Below, piece after piece: positions 42,076 to 53,197 of a DNA stretch of 53,197 nt. A program made the position numbers and the translations under genes. Origin of the DNA: Amphimedon queenslandica (Eukaryota; Porifera; Demospongiae; Haplosclerida; Niphatidae). How positions within the stretch are numbered: the stretch's first letter is position 1; each line of letters begins with the position of its first letter. The stretch is taken from positions 47,788-100,984 of the forward strand of contig NW_003546407.1 in the NCBI RefSeq assembly GCF_000090795.2. Direction: 5' to 3'. The notes under the pieces are model-generated. The model did not search any database and was not told where the DNA came from. It saw nothing but the letters and a program-made list of their open reading frames with translations.

Positions 42076-43053
42076 CTCAGATGACTTTTGAACAAGCATT
42101 TTACACAACATCTGGTGCTTTAATGAACTTTGTACATCTACCTGGAATAGTAGCTGCGTGAAGCTTCATCTTGTCAGTTTCTTTATTGGCTGACTCGCTA
42201 ATGTGGCATTTGTAAACATTTGATATTCATAAGAGCCAATTATTGAATGGAGATTATCTTTTGTCATCCCAGCATTCATCCACCTGTTTGTCACCACTAC
42301 TCCTGGAATCGTTTGTAACTCTGATAAGATGAGTTCCCTTGCCTTTAAAGACAACATAAAGACCCAAATTTCTACTATCAACTCAGTCAGTTAAGATAAA
42401 AGAAAAATTGTCTTTTTCATGACTACTAGTTTTGTATGGAACAGACTTTGCACCACATAATTCTACAGTTGTGTGTGAGACACCATATCCATCTAACGCA
42501 GTTTTATCCAAAGCAAAAATAGTTATATGATCATATTTATGGGTAATCTGTAGTCTTCTGAAGTGCATAATGCAGGTGAAAAGGATAGGAATAGCATCTT
42601 TACATTGTTCCTGGCACACGCTTGTCTTTTTTCTTAAACTGAGGTTTTTCCTTTTCATGAAAGTTGTAGCCGACCATCACTTTTTTAAGGTCAGTGCAAA
42701 GTGGGTCAGCTAGTGCTTTTGCCTTTTCCCTAATTATTCTTCTGCTTACAGAAACATTCTGAGTTCTTGACTCAGCAATCCAATTGAACAACTCATCTGC
42801 CATGCAGTGGCTTCCTTCGAACTCCTACTAAACCTTTACAACTACCATTACCTTTACTTTTCAGCATTGTCAGTGTTGCCTAGTGAGAACACCATTCTCT
42901 GATTTGTTAAGGGTCGACTTTAAGTCTTCTTGATGCTGCTTTCTTCCTGTTTTCTTCTGCCACAGCTATAGCCTTTCATTCAAACGAAACATCATAGCCC
43001 TTACAAGCCTTTTCTGCCTAAGTAGCTAAATGTTTGATTCCACGTGTAGCCAT

Positions 43054-45513
43054 GCCAACACACATTGACTACACCAACACATGTTGATGACACCCAGGCT
43101 TCAATTTGAAACAGGCGTTTACTTCTGAAAAAGGAGGAATACCCTTCTTTTTTAGACAGGCATTTATTTAAACCCAGTTTCATTTTGCACATTTACTGTA
43201 AGGGAGAGAGGTAGTTTTATTTTTAATTCACTTTTATTGGTAAACAACACAGATGTCAATGTCATACCCCAATATCTTGAAACCTTTTTATAGTGTCATA
43301 TCAACTTCTACATCTCCAGTGATTCAACAGAACCAGTGAATTCCTATTTAATCATTACGTAAACTTTGACACATACTTAACTCGCCATTATTTAGTGTTC
43401 AATCAGAAAATGACGATGCTACAGGGGTTGATGCACTTGTAACTGAGTCAACAATTCAAAATCTGGTCACTTAGTTCTGAAAAGACTATAGATAGCTGAA
43501 ATTCTTGTACAGTACTGGTCATAATGCATGAGTATCACATAGCACTAGCTTTCATTAATGATTTCATCATCTGTGAGGATAATGCTCATTAATACTTATG
43601 CCAAGTAGTATCCAATGACTCCATGAAACTGTAGCTATAACATATAAGCATAAGCTCATCCCAAACTTAGCCTTACATGTGACTTGTACACATATGTCTA
43701 TATTTCCACTTCATTATGTCATAGTCATAATCATTTCCAAGAGTTTCTATCAGAAAGTGCATTGCACTCTTGCTCATACATAAACACACTTTCTGAAGTC
43801 TTGTATACACCTGTAATAAACCAGGACATATACATATTAAAGCATTACACACTCACTACAGTCCACAATAGCAGCACACAATATAGATATTACGCTCTGC
43901 AAAAGTGACATAAAACCATTCAAATACTTTGAAAGCATACTTGCAATGGCTGACATAAAATGCAAATGATTACACTTCATGATGTGTAGTATATGAACAG
44001 ATACAGTGTTGTAGTTTATATGAACAGATACAATGTTGTTATAGACAGTACCTCAATCTTTTAGTTTTAGTGCACACATAAAATAAGGACATGTGCTCTG
44101 CTGTTTACTCTAAAATTTTTCCTCCCGGAAAACATATATCATTCTTTGATAGATGCGGAATGGAACTGATGCGCTCACTACAAAGGGTCTGGATTTAATT
44201 TTTGATGAATGGCCCCATTCCAACAGCTAAATTTTTCTAACACTTCAGTGTCCTTTAATGCTGTACAGGTCGTACTTCTCGCCGAATCTTTAGTACGATT
44301 TACTTTGCTGATCAATTGCTTTTTTCAAGGGGTCTTTCGACATATGTTTTGCAACCACTTCTGTAGCCACAACCAACCTACATTTAATTGAAAAGATTTT
44401 ATTAGTGTATAAATTGCAGCAAAAACATACAATAGTCAATTCTGCGTATTTCTCTGTGTTCAAACATGATCTTCTACAAGTATGTAATTCAATTGATGAT
44501 TTATCATTATTAATATTGATGGAGGAAAATCTTTTTTTGTGTTATAGGTTAGGATGGTGTTGACTGCTGCAAGCTAACTATAGTATTAAAAGAAAGTTAG
44601 GTGTTGTTATGAAGATGCTAATAATGCTGCTAGTGAGTTGTGTAGGCTTTCTAACAGGCACTACTGATGTCAGATTAGTCTATAAGCAAGTCAGGATCAA
44701 CATCTATGTTGCTTTTCTGGCACCTTTTAGTTAGATAATGCTTCAAACTCACTGATACCCAACTAGCTACAGCGCTAGATCTCATAAGCACGTCATCATC
44801 ACAAGCTATACAAGGAGCGGCCATTTTGATAATGTAAAAATTGTGTGACTATTGATGACAGTATCTCAATCATTATTCTGACTGGTCATGTCTAATTCTG
44901 GACTCCAGAACAAAATTAATGTGGACAATGTACCAGACCCTCAACCCAAATCACTATAAGTGGGGATGGTATGACGTGCGAGACTACAGTTATTTGCATC
45001 TGTGTTTGAACATTTGCATATATTAAGCTAACAGTATCATTTTAATGCATGTATAATAAAATGACAACACATATTTCACTAATAAAAGACATCACTATCA
45101 TTATCTTAGAATTGTTACACTATTAAAGCACACAGCTATAGCTGTGCTGGTATACAGTTTGTAAACTTTGTTGTATTCTTTACTACACTAAGTAATATAC
45201 AATTATGTATATGTCAAGTAACTCTTATGTATACCATTGTAGATGAACCATAGAAGTATACACACTTTATACAGAACTTGTATATTTGCTGTAAACTCGT
45301 GTATCGCCTGTATTCTTAAACATGTACTTAAGTGAACTTAGTCTCAAAAATTTATAAGAGTCAACAAGGACTCTAAAGTTCAAGTTTCGACATCAGCATC
45401 AATTGCACTAGTATCTAAAATATATACAATTATATGAATTTTATTTCTATTTGTGGCCACTGACCTGTACTCTTCACGGCCCAAGATGGATCACCTGATG
45501 AAACTGGTGATGT
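43054..45513. other. No recognised gene; small ORFs and a short tandem repeat
   Basis: Mostly AT-rich. 43991-44041 holds a 27 bp unit twice (ATATGAACAGATACARTGTT). A 60-codon plus ORF at 44209 and a 74-codon plus ORF at 43684 show no family. The right TIR of pogo element C should lie near 43190 but is unproven. Confidence 0.3.
44675..44824 (-). CDS. Hypothetical 49-residue ORF, first-exon-like
   Basis: Starts in a good metazoan context (TCAAAATGGCCGCTCC): MAAPCIACDDDVLMRSSAVA then SWVSVSLKHYLTKRCQKSN, ending LLID-stop. AAAATGGCCGC-type starts are frequent in real genes of such genomes, and the codon use looks natural, so it may be a first exon whose donor was missed (the reading frame runs on past a possible GT). 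No domain recognised. Confidence 0.25.
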   Translation of the reverse strand: MAAPCIACDDDVLMRSSAVASWVSVSLKHYLTKRCQKSNIDVDPDLLID

Positions 45514-45850
45514 TCATGGGCTTCCTGCAATTTGTTCCTTCTTTTGAACTAAGCCTAACACCGGAAACTGCTTGCTTTCAAGCCTCTTCTTTAATGAGAC
45601 CATAAAATCATTCAATTCTGTGAAAATAGCATTAGAATTATTGTAACTATACAAGTAGCACACTTCAAAAATGCCATGGCAACCTATGTTTTGTAATATT
45701 TTTTGGAATTGATGTGTCATCAGATTCCTGTCATATAATTTACATTAAATTGTTTCCAGTCTCTTTCCGATTCACTTTTTCTAACTACTGCAGCCCTTTT
45801 TTGAAATTTCTTAATATGCTGTGATTTTCCAGCTCTGCCTCTGAATGAGC
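45514..45850 (-). pseudogene. Unrecognised coding-like fragment
   Basis: The frame SFRGRAGKSQHIKKFQKRAA with VVRKSESERDWKQFNVNYM (45850-45730) is followed, after a break, by a 68-codon frame (45720-45514) with CHGIFEVCYLYSYNNSN and LNDFMVSLKKRLESKQFPV. Composition looks coding. I do not recognise a family. It precedes the gag fragment by 200 bp with no clear link. Confidence 0.25.
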
Positions 45851-46054
45851 TGAATGAGTTAAAGCAGACAATGTTCACCTTATTTCCCAAATATTGGTAT
45901 AATCAAGCAGAGTTCGCGGCCAAAGTTTGGAACTAATGTACCAATGCAATAGGACAATTGTGTAAATGACTTCAGCAACAATAATCACTTCTTCATTAAA
46001 TGAACACACACAGCCGGAATTACTAAATTCTTAAATCTATAAAGACTTTCATTG

Positions 46055-46310
46055 AATGTCAGGATTGTCCTTGCTTCCTCAGATACAATGGACCTGGAGA
46101 AAGTAGCGCAGCTTGCTGACAAGATGGTGGAAGTGGCTACACCACAAATTCACTCTGCTACTCAGATTTCCAGGACTCCTGAGATAGACACACTACGCTC
46201 AGAAATCCTAGAGGTGAAGCAGATCGTAGCTTTCCTGCAGTCCTTCAATAAGCCACGACACCCTTCCTCCCGAGGAAACACACCTCGTTCCAGTCGTGCT
46301 TCTTCTGATT
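46055..46310 (+). pseudogene. Ty3/gypsy-like gag fragment, C-terminal half
   Basis: The frame NVRIVLASSDTMDLEKVAQL then ADKMVEVATP, a predicted coiled coil (TLRSEILEVKQIVAFLQ) and a basic Ser/Arg/Pro tail (PRHPSSRGNTPRSSRASS) matches the capsid C-terminal side of gag in Mag/gypsy-type retrotransposons. The zinc-knuckle or protease part that should follow is missing; the frame runs into unrelated sequence at about 46310. Confidence 0.7.
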
Positions 46311-46391
46311 TACTCTCTCATGGCGTGATCTATACTTTCTTTGTTCAGCTTGTAGCTTGTAGCAATTATAATCAATAACTGTTTTGGTACA

Positions 46392-46656
46392 TGTAATTAA
46401 CATATTCACGCATTCACACATCTACTTATTCTAGACTTTAATTTATCTCTATTTAATTACTCACATCTTCACTATCTTTTCATACAATTATGGTTTATGT
46501 CTATATGCGTCACATGATCACATATTATAAAAAGACTCTACACACATCACTCCTGTCTTTTATCAATTTTGGTTCTTACTATAACTCTCCCCTAGATTAT
46601 ACAATTTATGATATCTCAGTAATCGTTATACTCAAGTAGTTAATAGTTAAACTACA
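46392..46656 (+). repeat. Putative LTR (5' LTR of gypsy-like element)
   Basis: Bounded by TGTAATTAAC and AAACTACA (TGTA..TACA inverted ends). It contains a TATA-like ATTATAAAAAGAC at about 46525. The right edge directly abuts a primer-binding-site-like TTGGTGACCCGGAC. The left edge is less sure; another TG start at about 46311-46320 is possible. No second LTR was seen in the window. Confidence 0.5.
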
Positions 46657-46671
46657 TTGGTGACCCGGACA
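46657..46671 (+). promoter_or_regulatory. Primer-binding-site-like sequence
   Basis: TTGGTGACCCGGAC immediately after the LTR end and 17 bp before the gag ATG, the position of a reverse-transcription primer site. The tRNA was not identified. Confidence 0.5.
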
Positions 46672-46687
46672 AACCTGAATCTCTGCC

Positions 46688-47110
46688 ATGGCTGAGGACG
46701 AAGCTCCTACCGCTCATATATATCCTACTACCGCTGCTGTCTCTCCGAAGCTTCCTCCCTTTTGGCCATCCGATCCACTTGTTTGGTTTGCTCAGGTGGA
46801 CGCTCAATTCAGTACTCGGAACATCACCTCTGAGAAGACTATGTTCAACTATGTTGTTGCATCTCTTGCACCTGAGTTTGCTCAAGAGGTGAGAGACGTC
46901 ATTCTGAAACCTCCAGATTCTCAACCTTACTCAGCTCTGAAGAGTGCTTTGGTTGAACGTACAGCGGCTTCTGAGCAATGTCGACTCCATCAACTGTTCA
47001 ATGCAGAAGAGATTTGTGACCGTAAACCAAGCCAACTCAAGCGACGTATGCAGCATCTTCTGGGGAATAATGCAAGCTTGACAGATGCCTCTTTCCTTCG
47101 TGAGCAATAC
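46688..47110 (+). pseudogene. Ty3/gypsy-like gag, N-terminal half
   Basis: ATG at 46688. KLPPFWPSDPLVWFAQVDAQ, then FSTRNITSEKTMFNYVVASL, APEFAQEVRDVI and LTDASFLRE: the capsid N-terminal region of Mag/gypsy-type gag. The frame leaves gag-like sequence at about 47110 and meets a MITE at 47146. The following gag text is absent here but a matching C-terminal half lies upstream at 46055. Confidence 0.8.
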
Positions 47111-47145
47111 AATGTGTATACAAGAAATGTAAGTGTTACTTGTCA

Positions 47146-47512
47146 TACCGTATAGTGATTAATTTTCAGTGGTTGAAAATTTCTACTGAAACCAGAAATG
47201 ACTTTAGAGTAAAACTTCGTTGGCTTTATGATTGACTAGACAAAAATTAATTGATCTGATGTCTTCATTAGTATCTGCAGGACTGATAGTATTAAAAAGA
47301 GGTCCCCTGGTCCTATAGGGTCTGGAAAAGATTCTTTAGAAGGTGAACACTGTTATCAAGGCCATTCATGCATGTTATCATGTTATTAATAATTTATTGT
47401 GGTCATGGCTATCTTCAGAATGAATTTTCATCATAATTAATTTTCGTTCGGATTTAATAGCAATGAAAGAGACGAAAGTAAGCACCAGTCAAAAAATACC
47501 CGCTATATGGTA
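47146..47512. mobile_element. MITE M1 with pogo-type TACCRTA ends
   Basis: Left TACCGTATAGTGATTAATTT and right, read inwards, TACCATATAGCGGGTATTTT. No ORF of note. CA lies on both sides. Confidence 0.75.
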
Positions 47513-47518
47513 CAAATA

Positions 47519-47973
47519 TACCATGGATCAGGAAAATTTTACAGTTAAAAAATTTTCACCATGTTACTAAGTGGCTAAATTTTACACTTGAAAATTTAAA
47601 CATCGTGAATAATTATAGTGAGTTATAATTAAACACGTAGACCTGAATGCAGCTGCACATTACCCAGAGCTTATGATTGATTATGGCTTTGCTTTGATAT
47701 TTTAAATCAATTCACAACCTTCCAGACCAAAGGGGATCCCTTTCTACTGTTATTTCCTTCGATGTAATAAGGGAAATGAACAAGGCAGTAGTAAAAGTCC
47801 ATCTTCGTTAGTATTATTACTCATTTTAAGCCCACTGGTTTGTAATTTTGCACTACTACGGTTTAATTTGAAGTGTGCTTAATTTTCACCACCTATCATC
47901 CTGGCGAAAATTAAACATGCGAATATTACACTGGTAAAAATAAATGTACACGAAAATTTCCCGATCTATGGTA
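47519..47973. mobile_element. MITE M2 with pogo-type TACCRTA ends, TA target site
   Basis: Left TACCATGGATCAGGAAAATT and right, read inwards, TACCATAGATCGGGAAATTT. TA flanks both ends. The end resembles TACCGTAAATCGGGAA of the HIRAN/pogo element B at 17470, so it is a likely non-autonomous relative. Confidence 0.8.
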
Positions 47974-48941
47974 TATCACACAACACCTGGGTGAAATCAA
48001 TTATAGCATGACCTGGTGGCTATGCCCCCAGGTTGTAAAGAGGTTGTTTTTTTACTTACCATGCTTGCGTATGTGGGTACTAAGTGGTTGAATGTTCATT
48101 CTGTCATCCTGTCCAAACAGTTTAATTGATTTTACAAAATACATGTATATCTTTTTGTTTAAGCACTCTAGAGCTATATGTCTTCTTCTATATTTCTTCT
48201 TCTTGCAGTGTATAGTCTAGTGTAGAGTTTTTACCATGAGTTTGATGAGACTGGTAGTGATGAGACTGAGGGAATGGGAGACAGGACAGAAAGCACATGG
48301 GTATTGGTAGTGACTATTGTGTCTGAATTTTAATGAAGACTAATGTGAAATTGACATACATGTATATGTACATGTACCTTGACAAGGACATGGACCAATT
48401 AGTAAGTAGTGTACAAAGAGCAGGGAGACAGAGAGACAGGGAGATAGGTACATGTATGTACTTACTACCAGGACTAGATAATTATTTACAATGACTTATT
48501 TACAATGAATATGTCGCTTACATTCCACAGTGACAATCATTCTTGTCTGAGTGAGTACTAGAGAGACAAATATGAGAGCAGAGGGAGTACCTTGAGGTGA
48601 GGGAGAGTAAGACAGAAAGAGTTGGATGTTACAGGTCAATTAGGGAGAGAGTACATGAGTGACAACCGTACTAACGGTAAATTATTATGTGCCTTTCGTT
48701 GTTAAGCGCCAAGTTCTCATAATGTGCCTAGCTCAATGTAGCTCATATCATGGTTTTGTTAAGATTAGGAGTCCAAGCAATATCAGTTGAAGCAGTAGGA
48801 GTCCAGACACTTTTTATAAGCATTGTGGCCACAAACCAAACTGTCAAAAGAGTATTCTTCACCACCCGCCATTGTATGTGTTAAGCCAGCAAAGTAATTA
48901 ATTAATTATTATTGTAAGCCACACTTAGTGTATTTAAAGAG
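47974..48941. other. No recognised gene
   Basis: Purine-rich GAGA/GACAGG tracts at 48250-48660 (for example GGGAGACAGAGAGACAGGGAG) and CATGTA repeats at 48355-48380. No ORF of substance. Confidence 0.3.
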
Positions 48942-49226
48942 CAAGATAGAGTAGGCTTTTACAGCAAATTCGTAAAGTAACAGGAAGAGGATTTTTAACG
49001 ACCGAAAAAATTAGTAATAATATTCCTACTCTCGTGACATAAATTCTACTCTACATTGCAAGGTGATTTGTGAACTCTTTCATAATAATATTAAGAGTAC
49101 AATGTAGAGTAGAATTTGCAGCACGAGAGTAGGATTTTCATTTCCTATTTTCGTTGTTCAAAATCCAATTTGTCCTTATTTCTGTTACTGTTTTACGAAT
49201 TCAGTCTAGAATTCTACTCTATCTTG
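48942..49226. repeat. Foldback/MITE, arms about 130 bp
   Basis: CAAGATAGAGTAG at 48942 pairs with CTACTCTATCTTG at 49214-49226. Inner blocks GAATTCGTAAA / TTTACGAATTC-like and CCTACTCTCGTG / CACGAGAGTAGG pair, and CTACTCTACATTG pairs with CAATGTAGAGTAG. Strong hairpin potential. Confidence 0.9.
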
Positions 49227-50055
49227 TTTTTTAAAATTTCTATCTTCTGGATGTTGACCTTTCTTTTTTTTTAAAAAAATTGATTGAAGAGTCACAAAAG
49301 CACCAGGATCATCCTGTCTTAATATTGGCTATATTATTAGATCTATGCTAAACACCCCCAATTCCTTTTCTGTTTGTTGCTTAGAAAATGGCGTCTTGTG
49401 ACGTTAAGCTCTAAGCCGCCTTAACTGATAAATATTCAATGATAGATGGAGTTTTGATAATATAAATCGATTCTAATTGATGCCCTCCACTGAATAAAGG
49501 GCTGAATCGGAGGTAAATACTGTACATTGTACAGTATGTTCACGCATTTGTGTACTAATTGTATTTTGATGCATATTGGTGTCCTTATGCTGTTTGAAAG
49601 TTCAAGCTGATGTTGGTTGCAATTTTCTACGTAATGACAAATTTGATTAAGTAAAAAGCATTTTTTGTAAAATCATGGACTAATTTAGCCCACGATTTAT
49701 TTTGAAATTGGTGCCAAAATAAGTATAAGTTTTTGACATTATTCCCTGAACCCTAGCTGATTGATACATATTGATGTGTGTAGGCTATGTAGTAAATTTG
49801 AGCGGTTTGTAACTAAAAATTTTGGGTTATGAGCATTTTATAAATTAGCGGTAGCAAATTTTTTATTACATTTTCTTATACATATTGATGTTTTAACTTC
49901 CAATGCTAATAATTATGTTGCAAAATCTTATTAATTTTTCTGTGCCTAATAATTGACTCCTACCCTTTGTCCAAGTATTATTATATTATTCTGATATGAT
50001 AATAATAGAACTGTCTTCTACGTTGTATTTCATTAAATTTTTTACTGCTGCCTAT
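49227..50055. other. No recognised gene
   Basis: AT-rich. AAAATGGCGTCTTGTGACG at 49385 resembles a start context but opens no ORF. Confidence 0.3.
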
Positions 50056-50600
50056 AAATTGTGAGCTGGATTGGATTGAAATTTGATTCATTAAAGTTAC
50101 TAAAAATCCTGGCCAAAGTCCATGTATTAAAGTACAAGTTCCCTGGCCAAATATGGCCTATATTAGAAAAAGACAGTTCTAAATTTTTCTGATACAGGTA
50201 CATGTACTTACGTAGTGTATAAAGTTTTGAGCTGGTTTTGATCAAAATGTAACTTTTTAATGAATTTTTGAAGTTGCTAAAAGATCTTGCCAAGTTATAT
50301 AGTGTACAGGGTCTGTGACCGAATTTTACTATAATTGAAACAGGAATTTTTATTTCTTGATACTGTATATATATACATGTACATGTACTTACATGTATGT
50401 CACGCATAAATTTTGAGCTAGTTTGCATCAAAATTTTATTCTTTTGCATTTTTAAAGTTGCTGATACATCTTGTCCTTAAGTTTTTGTGTATAGTACATT
50501 GTCTCTGGGTAAACTTTCCCAGAATTGAAAAAGATAATATTTCGTTTTTCTTAAACATGTACATGTATTTATGTATTATAAATGCTAAGCTCATTTTGAT
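50056..50600. repeat. Satellite-like tandem repeat, three diverged units of about 170-187 bp
   Basis: Units begin at about 50056, 50226 and 50413 (GAGCTGGATTGGATTGAAAT; GAGCTGGTTTTGATCAAAAT; GAGCTAGTTTGCATCAAAAT), with a partial fourth at 50587. Each contains AAAGTTRCTRA, a CATCTTGTC/ATCTTGCC/ATCCTGGCC segment and a TACATGTACWT run. The ORFs across it are by-products of the repeat. Confidence 0.85.
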
Positions 50601-53197
50601 GATAGTTGGTTCTAACGACCTGGGGCATACCCCCCAGCAATAATAGCTAATGAATAATAATTATCTACAGCACATGATCAATCACATGTTGAATTTATAG
50701 TGCCAGGAGGAAAGAAACCAATACAGGCCAGTATGTAGCCCAGTTGTTAGATAATAATCATAGGCCTTGTATATCTAGTGTGAGCACACATGTAACTATG
50801 CAAGCCATATTGGTAGCAACAGCATTTTATGGCAGGCAGGGTGGTGAGAGTTTGGCCATTCAAAATGTTTTAACCCCCAGTTCAAGACCGGACTGCCTAG
50901 CATGCTGTTGACCACAAATTTCATGCTAACAGATTAACTGTAAAAGTTTTTATCGTGTCACAAGTTATGATATGGTGAATCTGAATTGTGAACAGTGGGT
51001 TGAGTGTTAGTTGCTACGTAGATAGCCTGGAAAGAAGTCTAGGCAGGTAAAGACTAGAAGCATCAACCGGCTGTGGCCAACACTGTGACATCTGACTATC
51101 GACAAGACTTGGGCATTGTGTCCTCTCTTACACTAAATGTCACTTTATTTAATCTCTCAATGAAATGTTATGGAGCTGTACTTTTCATATTAAATGTTCA
51201 TATCATAGATTTTACTCTTGATTTAATTAGAATTTTCTTGTCTCTTTTTACAGTAATTTCACTTCAAATTTACCTTTTCTTTTTCCCTTTTTTCCTTCTT
51301 CTCTAACTATTTATGTTTATTAGTAAGTTATAGTTCTGTTACTATTGTAATAAAAGTTTGAAATTTAAAGGTATAGCTTTGTTTCTTAGACATCTTCTTA
51401 GAGTGGCAGGACATTCTTTTCTGTTTTACTGGGTTATTTTGGTTGTTGGTGTGTTTTCTGTCTTTTCAGACCAAGGCTGAGTACAGAGTCAAAATTTGTG
51501 TGCAGGCTAACAGATGGATTTAGATTTATTTTACTATTTTAATGGTCTTTTCAAACAATGTCAATCGATGGCTCATGCTCGCCCCTTCAATGTTTACTTT
51601 GACCCTAGTTATTAAAATTGTTTATTGCCTTTACTTTGTCCAGAGAGTTCTTCATTCCTTTATTTTTTCCATCCCTTGACATTAATCATATTTCTTTAAA
51701 AGATGACAGTAACACCAATAGTAATTTTTCATGTAATTTTAAAATTTATCATGCACGAATTAAAATATAACATACTAGAGTATGCCACTCACTTCCGGTC
51801 ACCGTCTACTTTCAGATGCTGTTTTCAGCTTTCATGTATTTTATCTACTGGAAGTATGGTATCTTTAGAAACTGCAAAGGCTCTAGTTTTATGTGGTACG
51901 ATTCATCAAAATGCTTCGCCTTTCTTGCAAAGCTATAGCACGGTAAAAGTAAAATTCGAACCCATGAACTTTTGCTTGCACCTCATGGAATTTCGTATAC
52001 AAAGTACTGCTCCTGAGAGAACAAGCCCTCTGAAATTTGTGTTGTACCTAAGTAACCTTCTATCCTTAGTGAAGCTATAACAGCAGTAAAGACATCTCTT
52101 CTTCCGTCACAAATCTGGAAAATGTTAAAAATTTTAAGGTGTTAAGGTACTTTTGGATGAAATTTTAATATTTTTTTAATTGCTGCCATTTTATAATAAA
52201 GAAAAAGTTGTACAACTTGTGGTATTTTTAAATTTTTACCACGCACTGTTAATAAGTTATAGATCATTAAACTCTGAATATTAAAAAAAATCCTGCATCA
52301 CTTTTCATACTTTATGCGCCATCTTTGATCTTGTGTCATTTTTGAATACCTCTGTATATTATAAAACTGGCAGGAAAAATTAATTGCAATGTGGGGTTAA
52401 GTTATGACGTCATAATAGTCAAACCATTAATAAAAATGGCCACCAGTATGTATTTCCTGACTATTGTTTATTTAGCTGTTCATCTGGTGAATACAGGCTC
52501 TACGAAACTCTAAAGCTTGCAGTCGTGGCATAATGAAGACAAACACTCAATCCAGTTTGTATGCAGTAAATGCTTTTGAGATACACTGATGTTTGAAAGT
52601 CAACAAAACTTAATGAGAGATTGCAGCCCATTTTGCAAAACTCGAAAAACTTTTGCGAAATGATGCAACATATGTCAATAGAAAATAATATTATAAACAC
52701 TATGATATTACTAAAAATTAAAGTACTCTCATCATGTTCAAGAATTCTTTACTCAGTTTTCATCCATTTTACAAAGTTTAGTAAAGTTTATTTCATCTTA
52801 CTATTGAGAAAAAAATTTAAAAAAGTATGTATTGTAGAAAAAGTATAAAGAAAACAATTTGTCCCAAAATCTAAATTGTGCATTCAGCCCGTTGTACCTT
52901 AATTAATCAGGTAATCGGACACGCCTAATTCACTGCACATGGTTGTTTCTTTGCCAGGTCAAGCTATTATCTCATACTTATCTCATTTATTCTCACTTTC
53001 GGCTTGTATTTTTGTCTGTCTTGTTGTTTTTACTCCTCACTGGCCTTGTTTTCACTTCCATTTTAGACTGAGTAAGTGACATTGACATATTAATTAATTA
53101 TACATATAGTACTTATCCCAGCCGCAAACGTCTTTGTAGCCTATAAGCTCCAAATCAAATGTGATTGGGCCGGTGCAGAAAAATGTGTTTGTTGTGA
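50601..53197. other. No recognised gene
   Basis: AT-rich non-coding-looking sequence. A 125-codon plus ORF at 51703-52080 and its antisense frames show no domain I can name. 52880-53197 contains a pyrimidine-rich stretch. No repeat partner elsewhere in the window was seen. Confidence 0.3.

Larger units (their letters stand above)
38026..43053 (-). pseudogene. pogo-like transposase (element C; Brinker/CENP-B-type DNA binding), split by element T
   Basis: ATG at 43053. The N-terminus matches a BrkDBD-type domain (GYDVSFE-stop-KAIAVAEEN, then KKAASRRLKVDP and REWCS). A CENP-B-like HTH follows: ADELFNWIAESRTQNVSVSR and RIIREKAKALA. Then NLSLRKKTSVCQEQ, LRRLQITHKYDH-type text, FALDKTALDGYGV (first catalytic Asp, normally DET), ELCGAKSVPYKTSSHEKDNF, and KDNLHSIIGSYEYQMF. 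APKGNLKPLSCSLLCQRIKE lies close to the insertion. Element T (38178-41875) interrupts it at TTAA. Beyond it the C-terminus reads FKAGQPCEPGGEELVKEMDK, then an acidic tail and stop at 38026. Several stops in the N-terminal part. The later catalytic Asp region is degraded. Confidence 0.82.

Noticed and set aside
50042..50449. 135-codon minus ORF
   Set aside because: Produced by the tandem repeat; low complexity and no start context.
1..53197. tRNA or rRNA genes
   Set aside because: No cloverleaf with matching A and B boxes or rRNA core motif was recognised by eye; a covariance search was not possible.
1..53197. Bacterial contamination or horizontal transfer of the whole window
   Set aside because: Spliced genes with short GT..AG introns, eukaryotic transposon superfamilies and low coding density argue against it.

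Overview
This is a eukaryotic, AT-rich nuclear window that consists almost entirely of transposable elements and their remains. I recognise no intact single-copy host gene, rRNA or tRNA. Very short introns (51-73 bp with GT..AG ends), small-animal codon use, and protein families I associate with sponge and cnidarian genomes (Helitrons with a DUF6570-like front end, DUF6589/RecQ elements, HIRAN-like singletons, pogo-like DDE elements, HECT-like fragments) suggest a basal metazoan, most likely a demosponge. That is inference from memory; no search was run.

Layout. 1-2.7 kb: 5' half of a Helitron (minus strand) running off the left edge. 3.4-3.7 kb: long hairpin. 4.1-8 kb: repeat Z, then element X1 (TIR-like end, RecQ-like helicase on plus, DUF6589 gene on minus). 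8.6 kb: HIRAN-like ORF. 9.8-11.3 kb: TTAA-flanked element T, copy 1 (internally deleted). 12.5-15.8 kb: second, decayed Helitron (plus) split by a 1.5 kb pogo-like element (13521-15024). 16.4-17.5 kb: Tigger-like transposase split by a 301 bp hAT MITE with an 8 bp target duplication. 17.5-20.9 kb: pogo-like element with a HIRAN gene on plus and a spliced transposase on minus. 21.3-22.3 kb: broken HECT-like gene. 22.7-24.1 kb: integrase-type transposase on minus.

24.2-34.9 kb is a nested stack. An inverted copy of repeat Z was hit by a near-intact PIF/Harbinger element (24623-27246, TAA duplication, transposase plus Myb/SANT partner) and by a 7.4 kb element X2 (27260-34668, TIRs of about 90 bp, 9 bp duplication ATACATTAC). 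X2 carries a RecQ fragment, a BEN-domain-like protein with a heptapeptide minisatellite linker, and a DUF6589 protein with an N-terminal Cys motif. 35-37.6 kb: MITE, a second P/A-rich minisatellite gene fragment, and a foldback. 38-43 kb: a Brinker/CENP-B-type pogo-like transposase gene (minus) split by TTAA element T copy 2 (38178-41875). The two TTAA sites rejoin the transposase frame. 45.5-48 kb: an LTR/gag fragment of a Ty3/gypsy-like element with its gag halves in swapped order, then two MITEs. 48.9-53.2 kb: foldback, a roughly 180 bp satellite and AT-rich sequence with no recognised gene.

The clearest results are four insertions dated relative to one another by target-site duplications (pogo into Helitron, hAT into Tigger, T into pogo, Harbinger and X2 into Z) and the X1/X2 family, a helicase-bearing DUF6589 transposon that I would compare first with helicase-encoding Academ elements.
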